In this document: positions 1 through 12,119 of the stretch, one piece after another
Numbering within the stretch: the first letter of the stretch is position 1
Layout of the letters: each line of letters starts with the position of its first letter
Source: Aldrovandia affinis
Taxonomy: Eukaryota; Chordata; Actinopteri; Notacanthiformes; Halosauridae
Assembly: GCA_029706075.1 (NCBI GenBank)
Contig: JAINUG010000037.1
Coordinates: forward strand, 3,275,127 to 3,339,126
Direction: 5' to 3'
DNA length: 64,000 nucleotides
The notes under the pieces: generated by a model
Database searches by the model: none
The model's input: only the letters and a program-made list of their open reading frames with translations
Told to the model about the DNA's origin: nothing
Made by a program: the position numbers and the translations under genes

Positions 1-1931
1 TATTTAACAAAACATTAATCTTCTTGCCAGTGATTCTAAAGAATCCTGTGATGTAGTTGGAGCTCGCAGACTGGGTAATAGTAATTCTATTGTTCCCCCT
101 TTTATTTATGCCTTGGCTGTACCAGGCAGATGAGGTAAGTTTTTTTTCATATGTTATTATTCAAAACTGGTGATACATAAAGGCTGATTACACAAATGTC
201 TTTCTGTTTCTTCAGCGCTGCCCCCCACCTCCTCACTGCCTAATGCCCCCCAAAACCCACCCCCACCGCATTTTCCTTTTTCCCTCTTCTTTCTAAATCA
301 CTTGCGAAATTAGCATATGAATTACTGTATATCTCCTTTTATATGATGCACTGACAACATTGGCTTCCAACCCCCACCCCCTCCTCTCCCTGAACAAAAC
401 AAGATGTTACTCTAACGCTCTCTCAATCATTGCATTGCGTGGCAGAAATGTTCACCAGGATCACGCAGCATTTTAAATATAATAATCACGTTTGGGAAAG
501 AAAAGAGCTCTGTCGCCGGTCGTGGCTGTAATAGACCTCCCTCGGAAACACATTCAAAACCGTTCAGCCTCATTTTTTGGAACTACTAAGAGGCATTTTT
601 CAGATTTTTCTATTGATTTGAACACAGTGGAATAATATCTGTTTACATTCAGCGGGGTCTGCAGAGAAAAGTACCTGCTTGGTGACAAGGTTACATGAAA
701 AACTAGAATGCCCTTGCACACAGCTTTCTCAGACTGCTGTTATTTATGACATCAGTGGAGTCCAACCCCTTTCAAAGAAAGGGTACAGTATAGGAACAGA
801 CAGCAAACAGAGAATGACCTCTTATATGCACGGCGGAGTGGGTCCCGGCTTGTTTTCGCTTCACTTCTCGCTGTATCGATTTACAAAGAGTCAAAACCAC
901 TCCATATTTCAGCTTGAAGTTACAAACTAACATCCCCATAGTGATTCAGAGATCTGCTGTGAAGGGCCTTTTTCTCAGAGTTCTGTTTTCTTTCAAGAGC
1001 AGATCAGCTTCAAAGGATTGAAACTGACAGATTAATTGTTTAGCAGAAGAAAAAAAAGATTAATTGTTAAGCAGAAATGCAGTTTCATAAGCTATTGAAT
1101 TTCTGCTCAATTAGCAATGGCCTTTGTCCCTTTAAAAATCTACTGTATAATATATATAACAGACACTAGTCCCAGAGTAACAGCTGTTTATAAATGTATG
1201 ATGGTCTCCTCCTTGACTCCTTCTACCATTATTTTCAACATCTCTCTCTCTCTTTCTGATTGTGTGATGTTATGACAGCTGTAATTGTAGGTTGTCAATC
1301 CAGAGTTTTTCCAAATACTTGACTTGTCAAGAACATCAATATATGGAAGTGAATGAGACTCACAGTAACACATTATTTGGGGTTGTAAATGCATTTCTTC
1401 CCAAGAGGAATTTTGATGTCGTTGTTTACATTTCAATAACCATACAAGTAGACCTAATCCTGTTTGGTTCTCTGCTTTCAGACTTGACTAGGTTTTTTTT
1501 TTTCGTGAATGAAAGAAATCAAAACTGCTCTCCTTTTCTTTTTTGTGTGAAAATCTTGCACACCTTTTCTCACACTTAGTGGTCATTTCACAATGGGGCA
1601 GAGTATCAGTATGAATGACTACTAGAGGCCCATAAACAGTCACAAGATGGCTTCCCTCATACTATAACTATTTGGAGGTGTCCAATTCCAGTTAAGATAT
1701 CCTTCTGAACATACAGTATGTATCACTCATTTGTGAATCTATCCTGATAAGCATAGACCAGGGAGAGTACAGTGGACATATTGTTTGCCCTGAACCTTGA
1801 CATACCTATAATTTCTTTATTTGATTGAATGCCTTCCTCTTATCTTTTATTTGATTGACCAACACCCATAACCAGGAAGTATTGGAGGGTTTATATTATA
1901 CATATTATAGATTTATTCAATAGGATATTTT
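1..1931. other. Intergenic block, no gene seen
   Basis: AT-rich sequence with no open frame above 95 codons and no recognisable protein similarity. It holds a C-rich tract at 224-264 (four runs of at least three C, giving a possible G-quadruplex on the minus strand) and a short CT run near 1239-1255. The part from about 420 to 660 is less repetitive and could be conserved non-coding DNA, but I have no direct support for that. Confidence 0.5.
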
Positions 1932-2036
1932 TACTGAGGCAGTTCTGCTTAAGCATCTTGCTCAAGGGTACCACAGACGGCCTGGGACTCAAACCGACAT
2001 CCTTTAACCCAGCTCCTTAACCACCATGCCTCTATT
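1932..2036 (-). repeat. tRNA-derived SINE fragment, reverse orientation
   Basis: Read on the minus strand this has a tRNA-like head with a B-box-like GGTTTGAGTCCC (plus-strand 1984-1995), followed by the body phrase CCCTTGAGCAAG that is typical of an abundant fish SINE body. The A box is weak and no poly-A or tail remains, so this is an old fragment. It resembles the longer plus-strand copy at 18177-18373. Family assignment is from memory of fish repeats. Confidence 0.7.
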
Positions 2037-2119
2037 TATAAAGGGAAAAAGAGCTAGCAATTTAATCCTATATTTCAGGCAGTAATAAAACCCTCTAGGT
2101 TTCAGTTGTCAGTTGTATA

Positions 2120-2232
2120 CTGTGTGTTTGAGTGTGTGTGTGTGCGTGCATGTGTGAGTGTTTGTGTGTGTCTGAGTGTGTGTATGTGCATGTGTCTGAG
2201 TGTGTGTGTGTGTGTGTGTGTGTGCGTGCATA
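2120..2232. repeat. Imperfect (TG)n microsatellite
   Basis: About 110 bp of TG dinucleotides interrupted by GAG, GCG and ATG variants, which suggests an old array. Alternating purine-pyrimidine sequence of this kind can adopt Z-DNA. Confidence 0.95.
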
Positions 2233-4640
2233 TTCTGGTAAGTGACGCACGCTCTTACTCAGCTATTGGTGGGAGGTGGTGACTCAGGGCCATGTCATCA
2301 GTCACAGGAGCCGCTGAGCTGCCTGCTGGGCTCTGGACACCCCCGACCTTTTCAAGCACCAGAGTGCAAACAAGCAGCAGTAATGCCCCCTGATCACTCT
2401 CACAAGGGCTGACCCCTCCACACCCCCTCCTGGAGAGAAAGAGTGAAATGGTGAGAAAGAAACTCTCCAGCAGACAGCAAATATTTAGCTCATTGACATG
2501 CTAATCAAACATAAGTCGCTGAGCCTGAAATTCAGAAGGAATTTGTAACGTGAAAAAAAGGAGAAAGAAATCGCAGAGGTCATTAGGCAGTTTGTAACAA
2601 AACTTTTAATTAAGAGCAAAAGCAGGTTGCAATGGAAATTATTTCAAATATAAAACGTTTTGGGCCGCAACACAAAATGTGGACAAAGGAATGTTTACAT
2701 TTCTGAGGAAAGCTATATTTAAAAATACATTTTTATTTTTGCTTAAAGATTTTAAAATGTATTTATTTATCAGTGACTATGTTTTCTCCCCCTTTCTGTC
2801 TGCATACCAATTTCTTAATGACAGGATGCACCTGCCTCGTGGTCATCGGCATGGAGTTCCACATTCCACAGAACAATTGTTTTCTTCAGTTTTGACTTTG
2901 GAGGAAGGCCGTTACATTGTGCTGATGCTGATCGAATGTTTGTGCCCTTCAGATACCAGATTCCAGAAGCATTCTGTGCTTCACTTGTACATTTCCAGCA
3001 GCTTCTACATGCCAGAGCATCGTCTCCACCAGCTCTGGAGATGATGGACTGACTGTTTTTTATTGGGGAGAATTAACGAGACATGGCTGAATAAATGATA
3101 CGGCAATAAAATGATGCGACTGATGAAAAATTAAAATTGACAGAGCCGTCAGCGCCAACCGTGCCATCTAGTTATGAACATAGTGAGTTTACGGGCCTCC
3201 TACGTGATAGGTACTGCACTTGTGGAGTTGGGCAGATTTATGGGAAGAGTATTTGCAAACGACCTCCCATCATCAGTAGAGCTCATGGTGGAAGAATCAT
3301 TATCTTTTGCCCATGGACTATGACATTCATAGACTGTTATTCAAATGAAATAGGTTCAGCTGGCTTTCACAATAAACACCAGATATGTTATGTAGTGTGC
3401 AAGCAATGCTTCATTTTCAGATACATCTACAATTGGCCATCCTATGCCAGGTGAGGTCTGTGGGTTTATATGTATTCTGGGATGGGTGAAGATTTCATTA
3501 GCTACCAAACCAAATATATACTGATTTCCCACCAGCAATTTAAATATTTTAAAGAAATATAGTTATAATATTTTTACAAATACTATAAAAAAAAGTATGG
3601 CAGAAACCAGAAATCTTGCAATCAACATTAACCAATTACTATGAATATAATCTTAACAATAACTTGGATTAAGTTTTCCAGGGGTACACAGTAAGGGCTG
3701 ATCTGTTTTGGGATTTCATATCAACGTCTGCTCTTGGCTATCCCAATCATTCATTTGATCTGACATTTTGAGCCATGGACCGCTGACCGCACAGACTGAA
3801 CATGCATCATTGGTGAAAATGTTTTACTACGGGCCGATAGCTGTGCAACCCTTACAGTGAATATGGTCCCAAGAACAACAGGTGGTTTCTTTGAGTGGTT
3901 AAGAGTGAGAGAGACGCATGGGCATCCATTAGGCTTACAGGGCACAGTCCGGCCTGGACTTCCCACAGAGGGGCACCGAGTTCCCTCATGTTTGCATTCT
4001 TATGCTGGGAATGCACAGTGTTGGGAAACGTGCTTTAGGGAAGTGCTCAGGATGGCCTGCCAGGGAACAGCAGGTACCCCTGTAGGAGGATGCCGCCTGC
4101 CTCACAACTCAACAGCCTGACGACAACAAGGGCAGCTTGACCTGACAGAACCCATTCCCACAGTCCCGCATGTGTGTGGTGGCTGTCTAACTGACCAGCT
4201 CTTTATAACAAGCTGGTGTCAGCAGATAGACAGAGCAAGAGAAAGAAACCCAGGCAGGATAAGGACTCATTCAATTATTATTTACCTTCCTTTGGTTAAA
4301 TGTAAGAATGCACTAGTTATGACTACACTCTAGTTATGAGTGTGGTACATTATGTTTTGATGGCTTTGGTGGACAATTTAACAGAGTGTATAGTCTTTGG
4401 CCCAATAACCTCCACAAATATTTAACTTTATTGTCATGCAATGGTTGGCTCTACTCCATATGCTGGCAACAGCAAACTGTTAACTGTACAAAAATCAACT
4501 ATTTATTATTGTATGCTTATAGGAGTGGTGCTTGCAAATTAAGATATGAACCTCCTCATGCAATGCGCTAAATCAACAACCACTCTTGTACAAATCAAGA
4601 TCTGTGAAACGAGGGCTATTTTAAAAAAGCATAAACATGA
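2233..4640. other. Intergenic block, no gene seen
   Basis: No supported gene. A 121-codon open frame at 2679-3044 (+) begins in very AT-rich sequence and matches nothing I recognise, so I treat it as chance. The piece at about 2400-2560 contains CTAATCAAA and short homeodomain-like motifs and could be regulatory. The remainder is unremarkable. Confidence 0.5.
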
Positions 4641-5240
4641 GTGTCCAAGGCTGGGCTTTGACATCTTTAATGCATGGCGCTCCCAGCCAGTGTGAGGCCC
4701 CCGGGCCCGGATCAGCCGACTCCGCTGCGGCTGACAGCCGTGTAAATCATACAAGAGATGACAGGCCAACAAAACGTGTCGCCCTGCCGTACGACGCCTG
4801 CGTACGCGGTGTAGGACAAATTGGCTGACTGCGCCCGCCTGCCCCCCTCTTCCCTTTTGCCTGGGGTTTCCAGCCTTCTCTTTCCCGGCTCTGCTCAGGG
4901 GGCTAATTCTGTGTTTCAGATCACCATTTGTACTTATTATGCTGACATAATTAATCCCCTGTTGTGATCAGCAGGGGCGGGAAGCCTCGCCGCTCCGCTG
5001 CCTGCCTCGCTGTTTGTCCCCTCGCGTCGCTGTGGAGAGGGATCAGGATGCACCGCGGCCTGCCTCGAAACCGCTGCTTCTGCAGCCTGTCAGCCCGTCC
5101 GCTCTTCTACACGAACCGTATGTACTTCAGCGTGTGACTGGCTGGCACACAGGTTCGTTTCTAACCCGCTGCTCCTTGTTGTGTGTCCGTGGTAACGGAA
5201 GAGGACAGGTCATGACCCCCTTTCCCCCATGACTGTGATG
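4641..5240. promoter_or_regulatory. GC-rich patch with a candidate regulatory core
   Basis: A local GC and CpG enrichment in AT-rich surroundings. Its centre at about 4890-4980 has an E-box-like CATTTG (4925-4930) immediately followed by TAATTA (4948-4953) and TAATCC (4952-4957), the latter a typical OTX/PITX-type site. The tight clustering of homeodomain sites beside CpG-rich flanks is typical of developmental enhancers, but conservation was not testable. No frame looks coding. Confidence 0.35.
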
Positions 5241-6104
5241 GGATGCCACGACCCTCAGGATCCCAGGACTCAGAACACAGTCCAGTGTGCAACTGACCAA
5301 GCATGGATTTTATAAATCTTTCTGTCATCTTGAAAATATACCTGTGTAAGAGAGCCAGGGGGATGGATGTTGGTTTAAAACGTCAATATGTTACTGTGTC
5401 CACATATTAACCTGTTCAGATTATTAAAATATACACTTTAAACCCTTGGGGCAAGTTACAATTTCAAAAAAATAATAAATAACTGCAGGGTTTAGCTGGA
5501 AGGGCCTGAAAATCTAAAAGTAAAAACTAAAAAACTAACTAAAACCTTTTTTCAATTTTTTTGTCACTTGAACAAAAAACAAAACAAGGACATATTATTG
5601 GGTATTAAACAAAATGACAAGTTTCAAAATGAACATCCTGAAGAAGGCTGTTTTGCCACTTTGCGTGGGTAGTAGACTTATTTGATGGTGCTGAACATGA
5701 GAGATGTTCTTGGTTTTAAGCCTTTCTTCTTGTACAGCTTTACCATTTCAATTAAGGCTTTTTAACATACGTCTCCTGAAAGAAGAGTGCCTTGGAACGT
5801 TTTATTGTAGGCCTTAGACAAGTTGATTATATTGAGTGTTTTGTCTTTGTGAACATCATATCAAACAGTTAACAGTTAATAGAAGGGTATGTGCCATATT
5901 ATAGGAACTGTGACTGAAAATAAAAAGGAAACAAGCTGGACACCAGAGCATTAAAGTTCAGGCAATATTTACAATATTGAGGAATTTTGAAGCATCACAG
6001 CACCTGAAACATCTGTTTTGAGTAAAACGGTTTTTCCACAACAAGCAGAGAATGTACAATAAACATTCTCTGCTGATAAGCTTGTGTCCGAAGATAAGAA
6101 TTAA
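5241..6104. other. Intergenic block, nothing recognised
   Basis: AT-rich sequence with poly-A and poly-T runs and no open frame of note. I see no repeat family, RNA gene or clear regulatory cluster here. Confidence 0.5.
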
Positions 6105-6722
6105 TCACAAACAACAAAACCTTCTTCTCATCAAAGTTTCACCGAAACTTTCCAAACATTTGAGACATTTATGAGAAAATAACCCCAGCCCAGCTGTGTC
6201 CCCACAGGAGGTTTGGTGATCAGTCCTCCACATATTACTACAAATGTTGTCTGCCACAACAACAGGACAGGTTACACTGCTAGTATGGCAGCAAACTGAC
6301 CGGGAGGACGGCCAAATCATGCCCAAAAGCTAACGATGGGAAAGTGAGACTTCATCATGCCCCAAAATGGGAGGAGTTATCACATGCTATCGGTGATGCA
6401 CTGATTTTGACCACAGTGTTCTGCGTGGAGGGTCATCTGAGTGCTGCAAACCAAGTCCAATGATTGGCAGTACAACATAGCCCCACCTATTATGGTATTC
6501 GTGAAGCCCCACTGTCCCATCCCTACCTACAACATCAATTTCTTTAAATCTTTCTCTCTGCGAGGCATATGTCCAGTCTGACCTCTGACCTGGAAGGTTC
6601 AGGACCAATCGTGCTTCAGCCCTGTTGCTTTGTGATGTTGACAACAACTCATAGAACGGTTGTTTTGGGGTTTTTTCTTCTTCTTCTGAAATCTTACATA
6701 AAGAAGTCAGTTGCCACAGCAT
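6105..6722 (-). pseudogene. Unidentified open frame interrupted by two amber stops
   Basis: A single minus-strand frame runs 206 codons from an ATG at 6722 down to 6105 and is interrupted only by two TAG codons, at plus-strand 6387-6389 and 6330-6332. The first open part is 111 codons and the last 73. The N-terminal part is acidic and lysine-rich (SEEEEKTPK), and the second part is cysteine-rich. I do not recognise the protein. It could be an eroded retrogene or transposon piece, or a chance low-stop frame. There is no visible poly-A tail, target duplication or splice structure to decide between these. Confidence 0.2.
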
Positions 6723-7897
6723 CGTAAATGAGTTGAAATATTCCCACTGTCAAAGCGGGCTAAATGCTGCTACTTTCACACAGGAGCTGACAATGAGACG
6801 GCAGGGAGAGCCCAGCCAAGACCGTTGTGCCGAAATAAATCAACACATACAAAGCTTGAGCACAGAGAATGGAGCTGGGAACGCTCCAGAAACGCACACC
6901 GCACCGGGAACAAAGTCTGCTTATGGATTAATATTTATTTCCAGGTGCAAACAGTTTGGGACATATTGGGAAAAACATAACTTTCCCCTCCCACTCTCCC
7001 TTAATTTGAGCAAATAAAAAGGTGTAAGGTCCACAGAGCTGGCAGCATCAGGACTTCACGTGGGTTGTTTTCAAACAGCACGACTCGAAAACATCTTGAG
7101 TGAATCAGTGCATACGCAGGTTGTGATAAAGAAAAAAAATGTGAAAAGAAAGCGTTCTCTTTTGGGGAAATTAAGATCACGTACATACCTAGAAGGTATA
7201 TAGAAATATATAATCACACTATATTAATTAATACTTTAAATAATATTTACATGAATAAAGTTTTTTTTAAAACAGGCACAAAAAAAAAAAAAGATGTGTT
7301 GCTGGGTAATTTTAAAGACATGCAAAACATGCAGTGACTCATAGTCACACTCCCCACATCTCTAATTAATGCAGTAATATTAATAAGAAGCCCAGATCCT
7401 TCAGATTCTTGGATGATAATTACACAGTACATCACCGGTAAAGGCAGTAAGAAAATGCTAGCTTCACCTTCCCACAGATTATGCCCTGTGTTTTCTACAG
7501 ACTATATTGATTTGGCCTCTCCAGCTGGATTTTTTGGGAAGACTAGGCTTTGTACATCTCCAGGCTGGAGTATTTATTATAAACCTCTGGATAAAATGAT
7601 AGCCACAAACACAATTTTCTACAGATTTGACCAGGGATGACCAATTTAACTGTTTTCTAGTGAGAATTTTGATTAATTTCTGATTTCTGATTTATTTATT
7701 TATAGTTTTATTTAATTAGTACAGTGACAGTGCTTACAATTAGAGCTGTGGGATTAAGGCTAATAATATATACAAATTAAAACAGGATCATAAAGAATCA
7801 AAAAGCAACAAATTGTTGGCCTAGACAGAAATGAACCAACACTTGTGTACTTTGAGCTGATCGCAATGTGTAAAATTGAGCCCACAACTATGACCTT

Positions 7898-7901
<4 letters not shown>
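6723..7901. other. Intergenic block, nothing recognised
   Basis: No gene, transposon or RNA is recognisable. It contains a short poly-A run at about 7278-7292 and AT-rich sequence with no distinct structure. Confidence 0.5.

Positions 7902-7947
<46 letters not shown>
7902..7947. repeat. (TG)n microsatellite
   Basis: An uninterrupted run of about 23 TG units. The purity suggests recent expansion and likely length polymorphism. The short open frames crossing it are translations of the repeat. Confidence 0.97.
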
Positions 7948-7948
<1 letters not shown>

Positions 7949-9790
7949 TTCTAGTTTGTTTGCTGCATCCCCTATATGGAGCAATGTACACATTTTTAAC
8001 AAGCAGACCAGTATATGTGGTGAATAGTAACAAAATATTTGGATAGCTGCAAAAATTATTCAGACAGCCTTAAATGTGCAAACAGCCTCCACATTCCTCT
8101 AAGAGCAGTGGTAAAAAGTAACAGTGTTTTTAGGACAACTCTAAATTCACTGACCTATCTATTTAATATGCCCGACTGATTGAGACAGAGTTCTGCGATG
8201 GAACCATGAACCAAGAGGCCATGTGCTTTCCTGATCCCTCCACAGAGCATAATTCCAAATGCACTTTACAAACTCCAAAATGGGCCTATAAACTACAAAA
8301 AGATCCCAGTCCTTATTTCCAGCTGTGACACACAAACCAAATCCACTCACAACCTCCGCTTTGACATTTTTGGTGGGGGGGGAAGTTCCTCTTGCCTCAG
8401 GCTGTGGCTGTAAATTCATAGAGCTATGAAATTAATGTCAAGGGTTCACAAAAAGTCATTCATTAATCAAACATGAAAAAAGGGAGGGAAAAAAAAAGAA
8501 AAAAGAAGCTAGGTTGAAATGTCAAGATTTGTTTTATAATCAGCTTGATTGCATAATTACTGCTGTGTTCCATCTGTGGATAGCAGCTCGCTGTTGTGAA
8601 ATGTGAGGGGTTGAGGAGGGGGTTAATGCACATCTGACACGCGTGTGCACTGCACAGGCCACGCCACCCCTTCACCTCTGTGGCTTTAGGAGCAACTTAA
8701 AAAAACACATTCAAAACAGCAGAGCAACTCTTCTTACTATAAGTTTCGAACTTAAATGAAGAACTGGAACTTAACGTTACGGTAACCTCTGGTTAAGAAG
8801 AACTGCCTTAAAAACGGTACATGTTAAGATTGAACAAGATGTTAATTAAATGGCACTTCAAATACATTTGGAGCCTGACAAAAGGACTTCAGATCATTGT
8901 GCTGCTGCTGAACACACCTACGTTCTGTAAACGTGCCTTGTCTACACATTATAGTCCTATAGATAACTGTGGTGTTCGCTACGTGGAGGGGACTGTCAGG
9001 ATCTTACTTAATAACACATATTGTGAGCTGTAAACGTGCAGAGGAGGAAATGACACAAGTGTTAACTTCAAACAAAGAGGCGTAAGAGTGAACTCTATAA
9101 AATAGGGCCAAAATAATGGGGTGGCAGTAATGACCCCCGGGCTAATTTATTAGAGGAAGACAGAGGATCACATGGGGGCATGAGAGCCGGGGACACCCAA
9201 ATTAGACGATCTTATAACACTTAGATGAGGTTAAAAAAAGAGCACAAAAAGACCTTATAATGGGTGGTGATAAATGTTGGTAACGTGGTAACAGAACACT
9301 GAAACTGGAACAAAAATATAGCAGAGCTATAAAAAGAAAAATGCTATTAGCTAATAATAGTGGTTTGCTGCATTAACCTGTACTGGTGTGTCCACCCCAT
9401 CTGAGTAAACGGGAGAATGGTGTTTTTTCATCTTATTTGACATTATTCTGAGTGATCCAAATGAGGGCCATTCTGTGGGAGAAAATGAAGCAGCCAATGA
9501 GGCGCTTACAACACGATAGCAGGAAAACCCAAACGACCTGTGGAGCAGAAAGGGGCAGGGAGTCCTCGATCACTTGAAGGAGTTAATGAAGGCTGGGTGT
9601 TCAGGCATGGGGGCGGGGGCTGTGATCACTGGTGCAGGCAAAGTGCATTCAGGCCCTGTCTAACCTTCAGCCATGGCCCTTAAACCTTTCCTAGCAACAT
9701 GCCAATATCGACACTGTGTGTGGAGGACAACAGTCTACTTCTTTCTCATGCATTAGGTGGTCAAAATAAAGCCTTTCTCCCATGAATGCT
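7948..9790. other. Intergenic block, no gene seen
   Basis: No supported gene. A polypurine patch lies near 8475-8507. No SINE or transposon ends were found. Confidence 0.5.
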
Positions 9791-9794
9791 GTAT

Positions 9795-9853
9795 GGGGGG
9801 AGGGAGGGGTTTTCATTTCAGCCAGACGTCTCATTTGGGGGTGGGAAGGGGGG
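9795..9853 (+). other. Paired G-tracts, possible quadruplex
   Basis: Two neighbouring G-rich tracts: G6-A-G3-A-G4 at 9795-9809 and G5-T-G3-AA-G6 at 9837-9853. Together they give ample runs for an intramolecular or bipartite G-quadruplex on the plus strand. An octamer ATTTGCAT follows at about 9857-9864. No gene lies nearby. Confidence 0.45.
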
Positions 9854-10200
9854 ATCATTTGCATTTTTTTTGTGAGGGAAATTGTTGATCAGAAGCATTT
9901 CAACAACAGAGATGGGTGCCACTTGATATCTACAGCTTGCTGTGTCTAACTTTGCCTTTTGAAGAACCTTGCGGTAGGACACAAACCATCTGTTTTTATT
10001 GACCCTAGGCTCCACCTGGGTATCATGCATGGGAACAGAAACCCAGGTTAAAACATATTCCACATACACACAATATACTTAGGTGCAGTTACTGCAGCTA
10101 CTCAATCAGTTGCGGTAACTGCATATTGCTGCATCAACAGTGATTTACATACTCATATGTGTTAAGTCTTGTTAAGGTGGACTGACTGTATGACGCTGTG

Positions 10201-10201
<1 letters not shown>

Positions 10202-10241
<40 letters not shown>

Positions 10242-10250
10242 TGTGTGTGT
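10202..10250. repeat. (TG)n microsatellite
   Basis: About 24 TG units with a single CTG interruption near the 3' end. It lies 115 bp upstream of a C-rich quadruplex motif, so two sequences able to leave B-form DNA sit side by side. Confidence 0.97.
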
Positions 10251-10365
10251 TCCACGGGTCTGGCTGTGTGGTCACTCTGTTTGCGAGAGGGAAGATCTGA
10301 GGAACACTTGACCAGGGGGGACTCCGCCACAGTGGCCCCAGGATCATGACAAACGGCTCGTTTAG

Positions 10366-10391
10366 CCCCCTCTCCACCCCACCCCACCCCC
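10366..10391 (-). other. Strong G-quadruplex motif on the minus strand
   Basis: The plus strand has C5, C4, C4 and C5 runs separated by a 6-base and two single-base loops. The minus strand therefore carries G5-T-G4-T-G4-N6-G5, which fits the canonical four-run quadruplex rule with short loops. Confidence 0.6.
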
Positions 10392-10586
10392 ACGTTTTTG
10401 GACAAGTGCTGCTGCCTCCCCAGACACAATGGACCTGCTGTGCTGACAACTCAACTGGAAGAGAGCTTAACCTTTCAACTCTGAGGTCAGCTCATTAACA
10501 CATACACTGCTCTTCTATATGCAAATTTACATTCTCATAAAATATATTAAACATGTATGTGTCTAAAAACTGTATACATGTATATA

Positions 10587-10795
10587 CAGTGCCCCTTTAA
10601 AGCCCACACCCCGTCTCAAAACTGTCATCTTTCAGCCTGAAATTAAAACATATTCAATCAGACCTTTTCCACCTTTATTTCCACATTTTACCCCTACAAC
10701 TTTGAAGGGAAAATAAATCTCAAAATTTCTGAACATTAATTAAAAATTAAAAATTTAGAATAACTAGGATAAGTCTATGCCCGGCTGAGTTAGTA
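10587..10795 (+). repeat. Left terminal inverted repeat of the Tc1-like element
   Basis: The outermost 19 bases match the right end with a few mismatches. Shared phrases continue inward, including CAGCCTGAAAT-like, TTTCTGAACAT and ATAAGTCTA blocks that reappear inverted on the right. An arm of about 200 bp is long for Tc1 and points to the IR/DR type. Confidence 0.8.
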
Positions 10796-10871
10796 CTTGG
10801 TAGAAGCACCCTGTGCTTAAATTACAGTCACGAGTCTGTTTGGATATATCTCTACCAGCTTTGCACACCTA

Positions 10872-11210
10872 CAGTGAGCACCATAATTCAAGTCTAGAAT
10901 CAAGACTAGACATCAACAGCTCTCTTCTGCATTCACTAACGACACAAATGAATACACCTGCCTAACGAAACACATCTGTGAAGCCAATTCAACAAATACT
11001 TGTAGTACCTTAAAATGGGGGGACCATGTACAAAAGGTTCTATCATTTCTAAACGGTTCATCCGATATGGATGAAAATACCCTCAAATTAAAGCTGACAG
11101 TCTGCACTTCAACCTCATTGTCATTGTATCCTTTCAATCTCAAAGTGCTAGAGTACAAAACCAAAATAACAAAAAATGTGTCACTGTCCAATGAATTATG
11201 GTGCTCTCTG
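10872..11210. mobile_element. Nested 339 bp MITE inside the Tc1-like element
   Basis: Terminal inverted repeats of 19 bp with one mismatch: CAGTGAGCACCATAATTCA at the left and CAGAGAGCACCATAATTCA read inward from the right end. TA flanks both sides (10870-10871 and 11211-11212). Removing the insert and one TA rejoins the host sequence as CACACC-TA-GATTAGGC, which matches the expected Tc1 context. It carries no transposase and was probably mobilised by a Tc1/mariner enzyme. The right portion resembles a common fish non-autonomous Tc1 family from memory. The 106-codon frame at 10913-11233 is a chance translation of it. Confidence 0.9.
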
Positions 11211-11214
11211 TAGA

Positions 11215-11950
11215 TTAGGCAACATTTGCCCATTCTTCCTTACAGGACTGTTCAAGCTCAGTCAGGTTGTGTGGGGACCGTCGATGGACTGCGCTCTTCA
11301 AGCCATTCCACAGGTTTTCAATAGGATTTAGGTCAGGGCTCTGACTAGGCCACTGAAGGACATTCACCTTTTTTATTTTGTAGCCACTCCACAGTTGCTT
11401 TAGCTGCGTCATTTACAGTAGGGATGGTGTCCTTTGGGTGATGTGCTGTATTGGGTTTTCGTCAAACATGAAGTTTTGAATTAAGGCCTTGGTTGAATTT
11501 AATCTTGGTTTCATCAGACCACAACACTTTTTGCCATATGACTTCAGAATCGTCCAAGTGGTTTTTTGCATACCTCAAACGAGACTGACTGTAGACTTTT
11601 TTGAGTAGTGGCTTCCTTGCCACCCTAACATAGAGACCAGAATTGTGAAGAGCTTTCTGTATTGTTGACACACAATGCACACATTGACCACTCTTTGCCA
11701 TAAAGTCCAGTAGCTCCTTCATAGTTGCCATTGGCCTCTTGGTGGCCTTGCTCAGTCTTGCTCAGTCATCCAGCTTGGATCTAGGCAAGGTCCTGGTGGT
11801 TCCATGCACCTTCCACTTCATAATTTTGGTCTTGACTATACTCCAGGGGATAGTTAAGGTCTTTGAAATCATTCTATACCCATTTCCTGATATGTTCCTT
11901 TCCACAACTTTATCCCAAAGTTATTTTAAAAGCTCCTTCTTGCAAATGGT
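11215..11950 (-). pseudogene. Tc1-family transposase pseudogene
   Basis: The encoded enzyme would bind the terminal repeats and cut and rejoin DNA at TA sites in the nucleus. Reading leftward, a helix-turn-helix region is recognisable at about 11780-11950 (KVVERNISGNGY, then HGTTRTLPRS). It is followed at 11462-11731 by a segment ending in VLWSDETKI, whose D is the first catalytic aspartate. At 11215-11412 comes [11 protein letters not shown], which carries the final catalytic glutamate. The intervening block with the second catalytic aspartate is absent, with the sequence joining directly near 11418. The open segments lie in different frames and an in-frame stop follows KLDD. The gene cannot encode an active transposase. 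Confidence 0.92.
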
Positions 11951-12119
11951 GGATTATTTACTCTGAATTGCACTACCCAGCAGTGGAATCCTCTAGGAAC
12001 AGCTGATTTTATTCTGAAGTAATCAGAATCACTACAATTTAACACAGGTGGGGCCAATTAGCTTGGCATGTTATCTGGAAGGTGATTGGTTACCCCTGAG
12101 CTAGTTTACAATTGGTATG

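Noticed and set aside
2679-3044. 121-codon plus-strand frame
   Set aside because: It begins in AT-rich, Phe/Lys-rich sequence and shows no recognisable protein features, initiation context or exon structure.
10913-11233. 106-codon minus-strand open frame
   Set aside because: It lies almost entirely within the nested MITE, which is non-coding, and crosses its end.
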